DNA of 64,000 nt from Moraxella bovis (GTDB taxonomy: Bacteria > Pseudomonadota > Gammaproteobacteria > Pseudomonadales > Moraxellaceae): positions 25,251 through 89,250 of the forward strand of contig NZ_MUXV01000006.1 of assembly GCF_002014975.1 (NCBI RefSeq), written 5' to 3'. Made by a program: the position numbers and the translations under genes. A model generated the notes under the pieces. The model ran no database searches. It was not told where the DNA came from and saw only the letters and a list, made by a program, of their open reading frames with translations. Shown here one piece after another: positions 28,148-36,947 of the stretch. Position 1 is the first letter of the stretch; each line of letters begins with the position of its first letter.

Positions 28148-28936
28148 CTAAGCGTGGCACAGTGGGCAGTATTTATTGGTGGCAAATCGCATTTTTTGTA
28201 AAGTCATGGTTCTGCCCTGCCATAATAACAGCTCGTGAGCGATGGGGTTATGCCCCCGTCCGAGATAATCTAGGGCAATCTGTGCCGACATCGAGCCGAT
28301 GATACTCACGGTGCTAGATAACACCCCTGATGTGGCACAGTTTTGGGTAATACTGCTGTTATCATCTTTGTCCTGTCCAAACAAACATTCATAACAGCCC
28401 GTCTGCTTATCAAACAACGCAATCTGCCCCACTTCACCAATGGCAGAGTTGGACAACAGGGGCAAACCGAGCGTTCGGCAGGTTTGGTTAATCAAATAAC
28501 GACTGGTAAAATTATCCGTGCAATCAATCACCAAATCAGCACCACTACGCCCAATTATCGCTGTGATGTTATCTGCATTTAGCTCCACGTCTTGATGAGT
28601 GATGTCAATAAACTCATTATGCATCGCCAATGCACGGCTTGCCACTACCACTTTGGGCTGACCGACGTCCGACTCTCTAAACAGTGTTTGGCGTTGCAAA
28701 TTACTACAGCTTACCACATCAAAGTCAATCAAATGCATACTCCCCACGCCTGCCCGTGCCAGAATCTGCAAGACAGGACAGCCCAGACCACCCACACCCA
28801 CAATCAGCACACGGCTACTTTTTAGGCGCAGCTGTGCATCCATGTCCCAGTCATTTAGCAGAATCTGACGGGCATACCGCATGAGTTCATTATCGCTAAG
28901 CTCACTGGTAGTCATTTTTTTATCATTATCACTCAT
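28148..28936 (-). CDS. moeB: MoeB/ThiF/HesA-type adenylyltransferase
   Basis: E1-like enzyme that adenylates the C-terminal Gly-Gly of a sulfur carrier such as MoaD or ThiS. 262 residues from ATG 28936. Seen: YARQILLNDWDMDAQLRL, nucleotide loop VLIVGVGGLGCPVLQILARAG, DFDVVSCSNLQRQ and TDNFTSRYLIN. Zinc pairs CYEC and CPLC are present. A MoaD (39604-39873) ending in Gly-Gly is made in this window, which fits MoeB; a ThiF role cannot be excluded. The gene overlaps prmC by 8 bases. An upstream frame to 29050 lies inside prmC and is unlikely. Confidence 0.85.
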   Translation of the reverse strand: MSDNDKKMTTSELSDNELMRYARQILLNDWDMDAQLRLKSSRVLIVGVGGLGCPVLQILARAGVGSMHLIDFDVVSCSNLQRQTLFRESDVGQPKVVVASRALAMHNEFIDITHQDVELNADNITAIIGRSGADLVIDCTDNFTSRYLINQTCRTLGLPLLSNSAIGEVGQIALFDKQTGCYECLFGQDKDDNSSITQNCATSGVLSSTVSIIGSMSAQIALDYLGRGHNPIAHELLLWQGRTMTLQKMRFATNKYCPLCHA

Positions 28937-29765
28937 CACAAACCCCCATCGTGATTCTATCATTACCGCCATAGTCTTTGACGGTGCGAACGTCTTTAAA
29001 GCCTGCCTTGGCAAAAAGCATCCGCACGCCTGCCCCTTGGTCGTAGCCATGTTCTAAGGCTAATACGCCACTAGGCATGAGATACACTGCACTGCCCTTA
29101 ATGATTTTTTCAATATCGGATAAGCCGTGATTGTCTGCCACCAATGCCGTGATAGGCTCCGCCCCCAACTGTGCCAAATGCTCATCGGTGCGTGCGATAT
29201 AGGGCGGATTGGAAACGATAACATCAAAGCTCTGCATGGGGATATTTTCATACCAATTGGATTGGATAAATTGGCAATTTGCCACTTGCAAATCTTGTGC
29301 ATTTCGCCGAGCAACGTCTAAGGCATGATGAGAATAATCCACCGCCAGCACCGTACTAGACGGCAACGCCTTTGCTATGCTTAGGGCAATACACCCCGAG
29401 CCTGTCCCCAAATCTAATATCCGAGCCTGCCCCAAACCCTTATCCGCCACCACATCAAGCACCGCCTCCACCAACATCTCCGTATCAGGGCGTGGGATAA
29501 GCGTGTGTTCATTGACCGCAAACTCATGCCCAAAAAAGCCCTGCCTGCCGATGACATATGCAAGTGGCACGCCCGAGCATAGTTTTGTCATGCCACCTTC
29601 CAGTCTACCATATTCATCAGCGGTCAGCAGATAATCATCGTGGGTGATTAAAAAGGCTTTATCTTTATTTAGCAGAAATAACAGCAACAACTCAAACCAA
29701 TGATAAGGCAGGTGTGCGTGCGATAGCTTACGAAATTGGGCTTTTAGGGCATTGATGGTGTGCAT
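28929..29765 (-). CDS. prmC: Peptide chain release factor N5-glutamine methyltransferase
   Basis: Methylates the GGQ glutamine of release factors RF1 and RF2. About 278 residues from ATG 29765. SAM site ILDLGTGSGCIALSIAKALP, then DYSHHALDVARRNAQ, and the catalytic VSNPPYIAR (about residue 181). The start overlaps the stop of the AmpG-like gene. A TTG at 29780 would be an alternative. prmC-moeB adjacency recurs in relatives. Confidence 0.94.
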   Translation of the reverse strand: MHTINALKAQFRKLSHAHLPYHWFELLLLFLLNKDKAFLITHDDYLLTADEYGRLEGGMTKLCSGVPLAYVIGRQGFFGHEFAVNEHTLIPRPDTEMLVEAVLDVVADKGLGQARILDLGTGSGCIALSIAKALPSSTVLAVDYSHHALDVARRNAQDLQVANCQFIQSNWYENIPMQSFDVIVSNPPYIARTDEHLAQLGAEPITALVADNHGLSDIEKIIKGSAVYLMPSGVLALEHGYDQGAGVRMLFAKAGFKDVRTVKDYGGNDRITMGVCDE

Positions 29766-29766
29766 G

Positions 29767-31305
29767 TCATTCTTTGTCAAGTACAGACTCGTCCAGCGAG
29801 ATGTGTTTATCTGCCAAATGAATCAAATATAAAATCGGCAGTCCAATCACAAATGTAATGGCAAAAAACGTGGGATAATCGGTCGCATCCACAATCGCCC
29901 CCGAATAACCACCCAAGATTTTTGGCGATAGGGTCATGAGTGATGAAAACAGGGCATACTGCACCGCCGTGAAGCGAATGGATGTCAGTGCCGACAAAAA
30001 GGCGATGAATACCGCACTTGCCAAGCCTGCCGCTAGGTTATCGGTAATCACCGCAAAATACATGACCAGAATGGTTGGTATATTGGCAAGGATGATAAAT
30101 AACAGGTTCGTGGCACACGCCAGTATCGCCCCCACCATCATCGCTCGCATGACCCCCATCTGCTGAGCCACCCAGCCCCCAACAAAGCCACCGCCAATAC
30201 TGGCAATCACGCCCACCACTTTGACCGCATTGGCGATTTGGATTTTGGTAAAGCCCAAATCTTGATAAAATAGGTTGGAGATGTTCCCTGCCACGATGTC
30301 CGAGATACGATACAAGCCAATGAGTGCCAGTAGCAACATCGCCTTTTTGCCATAACGGGCAAAAAAATCGGTAATAGGGGCAATCCATGTCGCCTGTGCC
30401 ACTTCTCGTCTGACCACGCCTGCCTGCACCAAGCCATAGCCGACCACCCCCATGGCAACTGCACTACTGATGAACTGCACACAGCCCAGCAAAAAGGCAA
30501 TACCCACACTCTCTGACTCTGGCAATACCCCACCCATCATCCGATACGTTATGATAAAAGCCACCACCGAGAGTACGAACACCACGCACAGTCTTGCGTA
30601 GTCTGCAGTTTGGGTCACCACAGGTTTGACCTGACGGATAGGCTCACGAATCAGTAGCGTGGTCGCCACACCGATGAGCATGACGCACGCCATGATGAGA
30701 TAGGTTTTTTGCCATGCCACATACTGATACATGCCTTCTTTGGAGCCAAATAGCTCCGCCAAATACAACGCCCCTGCCCCCGAGATAATCATGCCAATGC
30801 GATAACCTGCCACATAACTTGCCGAGAGTGCCGTTTGCATCTCGCTAGGGGCGGACTCGATACGATAGGCATCTATCACGATGTCTTGGGTCGCCGCCGA
30901 AAAGCCGAGTAACACCGCCCCCACCGCCATCACGGACGGGGCAACCTGAGCGGGGTCAGTCATCGCCATCATAATAATGGCAGTAATGATAAACACCTGA
31001 CATAACAGTAGCCATGACCGGCGATGACCGAGCATTTTACCAAGCACAGGCAAGGGCAAAGCGTCCACCAATGGCGACCAAATAAACTTAAACGAATAGC
31101 CCAACGCCGCCCAGCTAAACATCGTCACCGTACTGCGGTCAATGCCTACCTCTCTTAGCCACAAGCCCAAACTAGAAAAAATCAGCAAAATAGGCACGCC
31201 TGCGGCAAAGCCTAAAAATAGCATGGATAAAGCTTGACGATTAAAATAAGCCGTCTTAAATGCCGAAAAATCAAATTGTCGTATCATTGTATTATATGAG
31301 TGCAA
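29767..31305 (-). CDS. ampG: AmpG-like MFS permease (muropeptide importer family)
   Basis: 512-residue major facilitator with about 12-14 hydrophobic segments. AmpG brings anhydromuropeptides from the periplasm into the cytosol for recycling. N-terminal family sequence: LSMLFLGFAAGVPILLIFSSL, WLREVGIDRSTVTMFSW and YSFKFIWSPLVDALPLPVLG; DIVIDAYRIE in the first half. The name is by family; no neighbouring recycling gene (nagZ, ampD, ampC) is present to support the role. Its end touches prmC. Confidence 0.8.
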   Translation of the reverse strand: MHSYNTMIRQFDFSAFKTAYFNRQALSMLFLGFAAGVPILLIFSSLGLWLREVGIDRSTVTMFSWAALGYSFKFIWSPLVDALPLPVLGKMLGHRRSWLLLCQVFIITAIIMMAMTDPAQVAPSVMAVGAVLLGFSAATQDIVIDAYRIESAPSEMQTALSASYVAGYRIGMIISGAGALYLAELFGSKEGMYQYVAWQKTYLIMACVMLIGVATTLLIREPIRQVKPVVTQTADYARLCVVFVLSVVAFIITYRMMGGVLPESESVGIAFLLGCVQFISSAVAMGVVGYGLVQAGVVRREVAQATWIAPITDFFARYGKKAMLLLALIGLYRISDIVAGNISNLFYQDLGFTKIQIANAVKVVGVIASIGGGFVGGWVAQQMGVMRAMMVGAILACATNLLFIILANIPTILVMYFAVITDNLAAGLASAVFIAFLSALTSIRFTAVQYALFSSLMTLSPKILGGYSGAIVDATDYPTFFAITFVIGLPILYLIHLADKHISLDESVLDKE

Positions 31306-31584
31306 AAATCATTTGCCATTTTAGACTATTTTTGGTTATTTTACAAAAAGTTATTGTGATATTTTTAAAATCAGACATGTCCATGCTCACATGTCCACCC
31401 CACACATCAAGTCAAATACGCTCACCGATAGAAACTATACCACCTAAATTGCAATATCCACATAAGATACGTTTGGTAAACAAATCAACCATCTAACCTT
31501 TTAAAGTTACCGCCAGTCTTAACATATTGCCAATTTATTATAATTATGACAAAATAAAAATCCCTTTTAGCACATCAATCCATC
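31306..31584. other. Divergent intergenic region between ampG-like and hicB-like genes
   Basis: AT-rich, 279 bases. I see no gene, HicA-like frame, terminator or strong repeat. It probably holds both promoters. Confidence 0.6.
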
Positions 31585-31980
31585 ATGAAACTTTTTAGCG
31601 TTGCCATTAGACAAGAAGATGATACTTTTTATGCCCAAGTACCTGATTTGCCAGACATTCACGTAATTGGCGACAGCATCGCCGATACGATTGATAAAGT
31701 ACGTTCCACCTTGATTGGGTATTTACAAAAACTGGCAGATGATGGCAGTGACCTGCCCCAACCTGAAAACATCACCAATCATCTAACCAACCCCAAATTT
31801 GCAGGGCAAACATGGGCAATAATCAGCTTAAATTCCATGCTCTTTAACAGCAAAAAATCCTTTAACCTGCACCTGCCCCGTGCCTTACTCACCCAAATCC
31901 AAGCACAAATCGGCTATGATGAACACGACATTGAAGCCTTTATTTTAAAAGCCATAGAGCATGAACTTACCAATGCTTAA
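31585..31980 (+). CDS. HicB-like antitoxin-family protein (no HicA partner)
   Basis: 131 residues. The N-terminal part (about 1-60) has the HicB partial RNase H-like fold: FSVAIRQEDDTFYAQVPDLPDIHVIGDS, ADTIDKVRSTLIGYL. The C-terminal part (about 95-131) reads like a ribbon-helix-helix or HicB DNA-binding tail: SFNLHLPRALLTQIQAQIG. In HicAB loci a small HicA (about 60 residues) lies beside it. I find none upstream (to 31306) or downstream (a terminator starts 26 bases after the stop). So it is a solitary family member, perhaps a regulator only. Confidence 0.75.
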   Translation: MKLFSVAIRQEDDTFYAQVPDLPDIHVIGDSIADTIDKVRSTLIGYLQKLADDGSDLPQPENITNHLTNPKFAGQTWAIISLNSMLFNSKKSFNLHLPRALLTQIQAQIGYDEHDIEAFILKAIEHELTNA

Positions 31981-32005
31981 CAAGCAATCATCGTCTTAAC
32001 ACCGT

Positions 32006-32034
32006 AAAAATGCCGATATTCCTAATCGGCATTT
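32006..32034 (+). terminator. Rho-independent terminator after the HicB-like gene
   Basis: AAATGCCGAT, loop ATTCCTA, ATCGGCATTT, followed by GTTTTTTCTTTTT. Strong stem. Confidence 0.85.
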
Positions 32035-32116
32035 GTTTTTTCTTTTTGGGTATTTTCTTTTTTGGTGGTGACTTTTATAATGACAGCACTTTATAACTCA
32101 GATTAAGGGGCGTATC

Positions 32117-33061
32117 ATGGCGATAGATGTGGTCATCAACCAAAAGCATTTACAAATCCAGCTCAAACAGCTAGAAACCGTCTGGCATACCGTCGTCAAT
32201 GGCTATAACCTATCCCAAGCCGCCGAACTGCTCCACACCAGTCAGTCCAGCCTATCCAAACAAATCGCTGCCCTAGAAAATCAACTCAAAGCGGACGTGT
32301 TTACCCGTCAAGGCAAACGCCTAACAGGGCTTACCCCCATCGGCAAATCGCTACTGCCCCACATCGAAGCGATTTTTGCCGAGATACGCACCATCGAAAA
32401 TCTAAGCCTTGATTTTAATAATGCCCAAGAAGGCACGCTGACCGTTGCCACCACCCACACCCAAGCCCGCTATGTCTTACCCACCATTGTTAAGGAGTTT
32501 TTGCAAAAATTCCCTAAGGTCAATCTGGTGCTACAACAAGCCGACCCTGAGACCATCGCCCAAATGGTCATTCGTGGTCAAGCCGACATCGGCATTGCCA
32601 CCGAGAGCCTACTCAATAACGCCGTGTTACGCTGTCATCGCTATTATGACTGGTCGCACGTGGTCATCGTCCCCAAAGACCATGAGCTGGCAGGAGTGGC
32701 AGGCGTCATGGATGGCGTCGATTTGCCTGAGCTGGCAAGTTTTCCCATCATTACCTATCATGGTGGTTTTACAGGGAGAAGTGCCATTGATAGGACGTTT
32801 GAGCAGGCAGGATTACAACCCAAAATCGTGCTTGCCGCCCTAGACTCGGACGTGATTAGCACCTATGTATCGGCAGGTCTAGGTATCGGCATCATCGCTG
32901 AGATGGCGTATGAACCTACCAACTATCCTGACCTTGTTGCCATTCCTGTGAGCCACTTTGGGCGGTTTACCAGTTGGATTGCGGTGCGTGATGACAGCGA
33001 CATTCGCAAATTCGGCGGTGAGTTTATCAAACTGTGTCAAGCTCAATTTGATAGACGCTAG
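32117..33061 (+). CDS. LysR-family regulator, CysB-like
   Basis: 314 residues. N-terminal winged HTH (about 20-75: NLSQAAELLHTSQSSLSKQIAALE) and LysR substrate domain. CysB/Cbl-specific elements: TTHTQARYVLP, the sulfate/acetylserine-binding region, HGGFTGRSAIDRTFEQAGL and DSDVISTYVSAGLGIGIIAEMAY. CysB activates sulfur-assimilation genes on O-acetylserine, which the cysE product makes. Whether this is CysB or a paralogue (Cbl-like) I cannot decide. Its stop codon TAG is formed by the first bases of a MITE-like element (copy C), so the present C-terminus may differ from the ancestral one. Confidence 0.88.
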   Translation: MAIDVVINQKHLQIQLKQLETVWHTVVNGYNLSQAAELLHTSQSSLSKQIAALENQLKADVFTRQGKRLTGLTPIGKSLLPHIEAIFAEIRTIENLSLDFNNAQEGTLTVATTHTQARYVLPTIVKEFLQKFPKVNLVLQQADPETIAQMVIRGQADIGIATESLLNNAVLRCHRYYDWSHVVIVPKDHELAGVAGVMDGVDLPELASFPIITYHGGFTGRSAIDRTFEQAGLQPKIVLAALDSDVISTYVSAGLGIGIIAEMAYEPTNYPDLVAIPVSHFGRFTSWIAVRDDSDIRKFGGEFIKLCQAQFDRR

Positions 33062-33236
33062 GGCGTACCCGCCTTTGATATCCACCATACAAAGCCTGTT
33101 TAAAAAACAGGGAAATCGTACGTTTTTCAAACAAAAAAACTTGCTTGATAGAATGGCTATCAGCCTACGTTTCTCCTTAAAAACGTGCGACTTTTCGTGA
33201 TTTTCATTGCAAATACAAAAAGGCAGGCACGCCCTA
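33058..33236. mobile_element. MITE-like element, copy C
   Basis: Left end CTAGGGCGTACCCGCC, right end GGCAGGCACGCCCTA. Interior includes CGTACGTTTTTCAAACAAAAA, a TGATAGAATGGCTATCA stem and ATTTTCATTGCAAATAC. It overlaps the stop codon of the CysB-like gene. Confidence 0.75.
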
Positions 33237-33309
33237 CAATGTAAATTGTATCACAAAAGACAAGTATCCCCAATCTCTGTGCAAAAACCATAAGCAAATA
33301 GATTTCTGG

Positions 33310-33600
33310 TAAGTCGGTTGGACAGATGTCATAATTCTCTTATCCATCATCAATATTAGCAAGTGTTAAAACAGAGTCAATCTCTTGACCTTGTATACCC
33401 ATCAGTAGATAAGTTTTAAAGCCAAATTAATACACATGTTGATTTGCACAAAAACCAAACTTACCACAAATTTAAAGTTCTTGATTCATCCTGCACCACC
33501 ATGACGACACACAGATAAGAGAACACTACCAATCAAGGAAGGTTTGTGTGCATTTTGACTGGGTGTGTTATCGCATTCATCTTATCTTTTGCCCGAAGCG
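33310..33600 (-). pseudogene. Decayed transposase remnant, IS982-like
   Basis: No open frame survives. Reading all three minus-strand frames gives fragments that line up with IS982-family transposases: LLSVCRHGGAG, then GKFGFCANQHVY, a stop, FGFKTYLLMGIQGQEID and SVLTLANIDDG. These match the DSxPLxVCRHxRA, GYCANQ, YYGFKLHLL and LTPANVDD elements of the family. Frames change at least twice and stops intervene, so it is dead. No inverted ends were found around it. It fills the gap between copy C and folD. Confidence 0.5.
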
Positions 33601-33621
33601 AAATTGAGAATGGGGCAGTAT

Positions 33622-34473
33622 TTACAAACCTGCTTCTAACTCGCCTGCCTCCACACTTTGGCGGATTAGGGTGTTAATGGTCATCGGTCCCACACCCCCT
33701 GGTACAGGCGTGTAGAAACTGGCAATCTCTTCAATACCGTCAAGCTCAATATCGCCCACACCGCCTGTCTTAGTCGGGTGAAAGCCTGCGTCCACGACCA
33801 CCGCCCCTTGTTTTATCCAATCTTTTTTGATAAGCTCTGGCACGCCCACCGCCCCCACCACGATGTCCGCTTGACGGACATGGTCGGCAAGATTGGCAGT
33901 TTTAGAGTGGCAAATGGTTACGGTGCAGTTGGCATTTAGGAGCATCATCGCCATCGGCTTACCCAAAATCGCACTACGCCCCACCACCACAGCGTGTTTG
34001 CCTGCCAGTGGTACGTTATGGTGATTTAGCAGGTGCATGATACCTTGCGGTGTGGCAGAACCATAAGCACGCTCGCCCATCGCCATACGTCCAAAGCCCA
34101 GACAAGTCACACCATCCACATCCTTGGATAGGGCAATCTCATCAAAACAGGCACGCTCATCAATCTGAGCAGGCACAGGGTGCTGCAATAAAATGCCGTG
34201 CACATCGGGATTGGTGTTTAATTCACGGATTGTAGCAAGTAGCTCATCGGTGGTCGTCTGGCTTGGCATTTCCACGCGGATAGAGTCCATGCCCACACGC
34301 TTACAGGCATTGCCCTTCATGCGGACATAAGTCGCTGACGCTGGGTCATCGCCGACTAGGATAGTCGCCAAAATGGGCGTACGTCCTGTTTTGTCTTTAA
34401 GAGTTTGCACTCGCTCACTAAGTTCTTTTTCAATTTGACCAGCAAGGGCTTTACCATCTAAAATCTGTGCCAT
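33622..34473 (-). CDS. folD: Bifunctional methylenetetrahydrofolate dehydrogenase / cyclohydrolase
   Basis: Interconverts 5,10-methylene-, methenyl- and 10-formyl-THF with NADP. 283 residues, standard length. Motifs: [16 protein letters not shown] (catalytic Tyr and Lys), [20 protein letters not shown], and the C-terminal [18 protein letters not shown] loop [19 protein letters not shown]. Ribosome site AAGGTGG precedes the ATG. It supplies 10-formyl-THF to PurH. Transcribed alone or after clpA (53-base gap). Confidence 0.96.
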   Translation of the reverse strand: MAQILDGKALAGQIEKELSERVQTLKDKTGRTPILATILVGDDPASATYVRMKGNACKRVGMDSIRVEMPSQTTTDELLATIRELNTNPDVHGILLQHPVPAQIDERACFDEIALSKDVDGVTCLGFGRMAMGERAYGSATPQGIMHLLNHHNVPLAGKHAVVVGRSAILGKPMAMMLLNANCTVTICHSKTANLADHVRQADIVVGAVGVPELIKKDWIKQGAVVVDAGFHPTKTGGVGDIELDGIEEIASFYTPVPGGVGPMTINTLIRQSVEAGELEAGL

Positions 34474-34526
34474 AAATCCACCTTTTATATTAACGCAATC
34501 ATCTAATGATATGGCTTAGGATAATC

Positions 34527-36854
34527 CTACACCAGCTCTACTGTTTGTGCTGATTTTACCACATCAAAGCGTAATTTTGATGACTTTTTATCATCATTTG
34601 TCAATTTTTCATCATCAAGCAACACTTGCACCACCCCACCTTGTGCCAGCTCACCAAAGAGTATCATTTCGGCAAGGGGTTTTTTAAGCTCATCAGTCAC
34701 CAGTCGTGCCATCGGTCTTGCCCCCATGAGTTTATCATAACCCTTCTCGCCCAGATATGTACGCACGTCATCGCTGACTTCTAGTACCACGTTTTTATCA
34801 TCTAGGGTGCTTTGTAGCTCGATGATGAATTTATCCACCACCGAACCGATGGTCTCACTAGATAACGGAGCGAACTGCACCACCGCATCCAAACGATTGC
34901 GAAACTCTGGGGTGAAGGTGCGTTTCATTGCCTCAGAGTTATCACTGCTGTGGTCTTGCTCGGTAAAGCCCATCGATGTACGGCTAATACTCTCTGCCCC
35001 GACATTAGTCGTCATGATGAGAATAACTTGTTTAAAGGACACGCTTCTGCCGTTATTGTCGGTCAGCGTGCCATGATCCATGACTTGTAGCAGTAGGTTA
35101 AAGACGTCATGATGGGCTTTTTCAATCTCATCAAGCAGTAACACACAGTGGGGGTGTTGATGGACTTTTTCGGTCAAAAGTCCGCCTTGGTCATAGCCGA
35201 CATAGCCAGGGGGAGCCCCGATGAGTCGTGATGCGGTATGAGCTTCCATGTATTCACTCATGTCAAAACGGATAAGCTCCACGCCCAAGGCAAAGGCAAG
35301 CTGACGGGTGATTTCGGTTTTGCCGACTCCTGTTGGTCCTGCAAACATAAACGCCCCGATGGGTTTTTCGGTGGATTTGAGTCCTGCCCGAGCCAGCTTG
35401 ATACTGTCGGCTAATTTACCAATCGCTTCATCTTGCCCAAAGACGACGTGTTTTAAATCTCGCTCTAAGTTTTTCAACACTTCCACGTCATCACGACTCA
35501 CCGATTTGGATGGTATGCGAGCGATTTTAGCGACGATTTCTTCGACTTGTGCCACGTCCACCGTGCCGATGATGGCTGTTTGTGTGTCATGATTAACATT
35601 GTCCAACTTCTCGCCATGTTGCAATCGCATTCTCGCCCCTGCTTCATCGATGACATCGATGGCTTTGTCGGGCAAAAAGCGGTCATGGATGTGCTTGGCA
35701 GACAGCTCCACCGCCGATTTGATGGCGTCATCGGTATAGCTGACCCGATGAAAGGCTTCGTATTGGGCTTTTAAGCCTTGCAAGATACCAATACTGTCTT
35801 CTATGCTTGGTTCTTTGATGTCGATTTTTTGAAAACGTCTGGATAGGGCATGGTCTTTTTCAAAGACTTGGCGGTATTCGGCAAAGGTCGTTGAGCCGAT
35901 ACAGCGTAATTCGCCATTGGCTAAGGCAGGCTTGATAAGGTTAGATACGTCCATGGTGCTATTCATCGATGAACCTGCCCCGATGATGGTGTGAATCTCA
36001 TCGATAAATAGCACGGCATTGGGCTGTTTTTTAATGGCTTTTAATAAGTCTTTGATACGGTTTTCAAAATCGCCACGAAACTTCGTCCCTGCCACCAATG
36101 AACCGATGTCAAGGCTATAAATGATGGTATCGGCTAGGGCTTTGGGGGCTTTGCCACTGGTGATGAGCCATGCCAACCCTTCGGCAATGGCGGTCTTGCC
36201 CACCCCAGGGTCGCCCACCAGTAGGGGATTATTTTTACGGCGACGGCATAGGATTTGGGCGGTGCGTTCTATCTCTGCCATGCGTCCGATGAGCGGGTCG
36301 GTCAAACCCTGCTTGGCTCGCTCGTTAAGATTTTGGGCAAACTCTTTGAGCGGGTCTTTTTTGGGGGCGGACTTTTGGGCTTTGGGGCTGTCATCTTCTT
36401 CGCTCTCGCCCTGCTCATCATTAGGCTCATTCATACCATGCGACAGATACCGCATGACTGACAAGCCTGATATTCCCTGCGATTTAAGCAGTGCCACCGC
36501 CTGTGAATCTCGCTCTTTAAATATCGCCACCAATACATCGATGCCTGACACCGCTCGCCCCTGCCCACTGGTCTGCACATGCCAAATCGCCCGTTGTAAC
36601 ACTCGCTGATAGGCTTTGGTCATCATGGGCGTGGCGTGCGCGCCTGTAATGCGTGGGATATAAACTTGCAAATACCGCTTTAACTCATTTGCCAGAAAGT
36701 CCAAATCCACCCCACACGCCGTCAAAATCTCTCGTGCTTCGGGGTCGCTGATAAGCCCCAGCAGCAAATGCTCAACCGTGATGTATTCGTGCTGTTCTTT
36801 GCGGGCGAAATCTTCTACCGCTTGGCGAGTGTTTTCAAAGGTTTTATTAAACAT
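34527..36854 (-). CDS. clpA: ATP-dependent Clp protease ATP-binding subunit ClpA
   Basis: AAA+ unfoldase that feeds ClpP. 775 residues, as expected. N-domain of Clp repeats (about 1-145) with an acidic linker rich in Glu/Ser, first AAA+ domain with Walker A LLVGDPGVGKTAIAEGLAW and Walker B VLFIDEIHT, second AAA+ with FAGPTGVGKTEITRQLA and VLLLDEIEKAHHD. The ClpP-binding loop reads MGF in place of the usual IGL/IGF. Its adaptor gene clpS lies about 10.5 kb away. Confidence 0.95.
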   Translation of the reverse strand: MFNKTFENTRQAVEDFARKEQHEYITVEHLLLGLISDPEAREILTACGVDLDFLANELKRYLQVYIPRITGAHATPMMTKAYQRVLQRAIWHVQTSGQGRAVSGIDVLVAIFKERDSQAVALLKSQGISGLSVMRYLSHGMNEPNDEQGESEEDDSPKAQKSAPKKDPLKEFAQNLNERAKQGLTDPLIGRMAEIERTAQILCRRRKNNPLLVGDPGVGKTAIAEGLAWLITSGKAPKALADTIIYSLDIGSLVAGTKFRGDFENRIKDLLKAIKKQPNAVLFIDEIHTIIGAGSSMNSTMDVSNLIKPALANGELRCIGSTTFAEYRQVFEKDHALSRRFQKIDIKEPSIEDSIGILQGLKAQYEAFHRVSYTDDAIKSAVELSAKHIHDRFLPDKAIDVIDEAGARMRLQHGEKLDNVNHDTQTAIIGTVDVAQVEEIVAKIARIPSKSVSRDDVEVLKNLERDLKHVVFGQDEAIGKLADSIKLARAGLKSTEKPIGAFMFAGPTGVGKTEITRQLAFALGVELIRFDMSEYMEAHTASRLIGAPPGYVGYDQGGLLTEKVHQHPHCVLLLDEIEKAHHDVFNLLLQVMDHGTLTDNNGRSVSFKQVILIMTTNVGAESISRTSMGFTEQDHSSDNSEAMKRTFTPEFRNRLDAVVQFAPLSSETIGSVVDKFIIELQSTLDDKNVVLEVSDDVRTYLGEKGYDKLMGARPMARLVTDELKKPLAEMILFGELAQGGVVQVLLDDEKLTNDDKKSSKLRFDVVKSAQTVELV

Positions 36855-36947
36855 AAAAGTCCTACTTGATAAATGCTTTTATAACAATATGGGGATAATG
36901 CCACAAAAAACCATGATTGTTTTGCAAAAAAATGATGGATTATGGGA

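Noticed and set aside
36121..36609. 162-codon plus-strand frame
   Set aside because: Lies wholly inside clpA, antisense; Ser/Arg-rich shadow.
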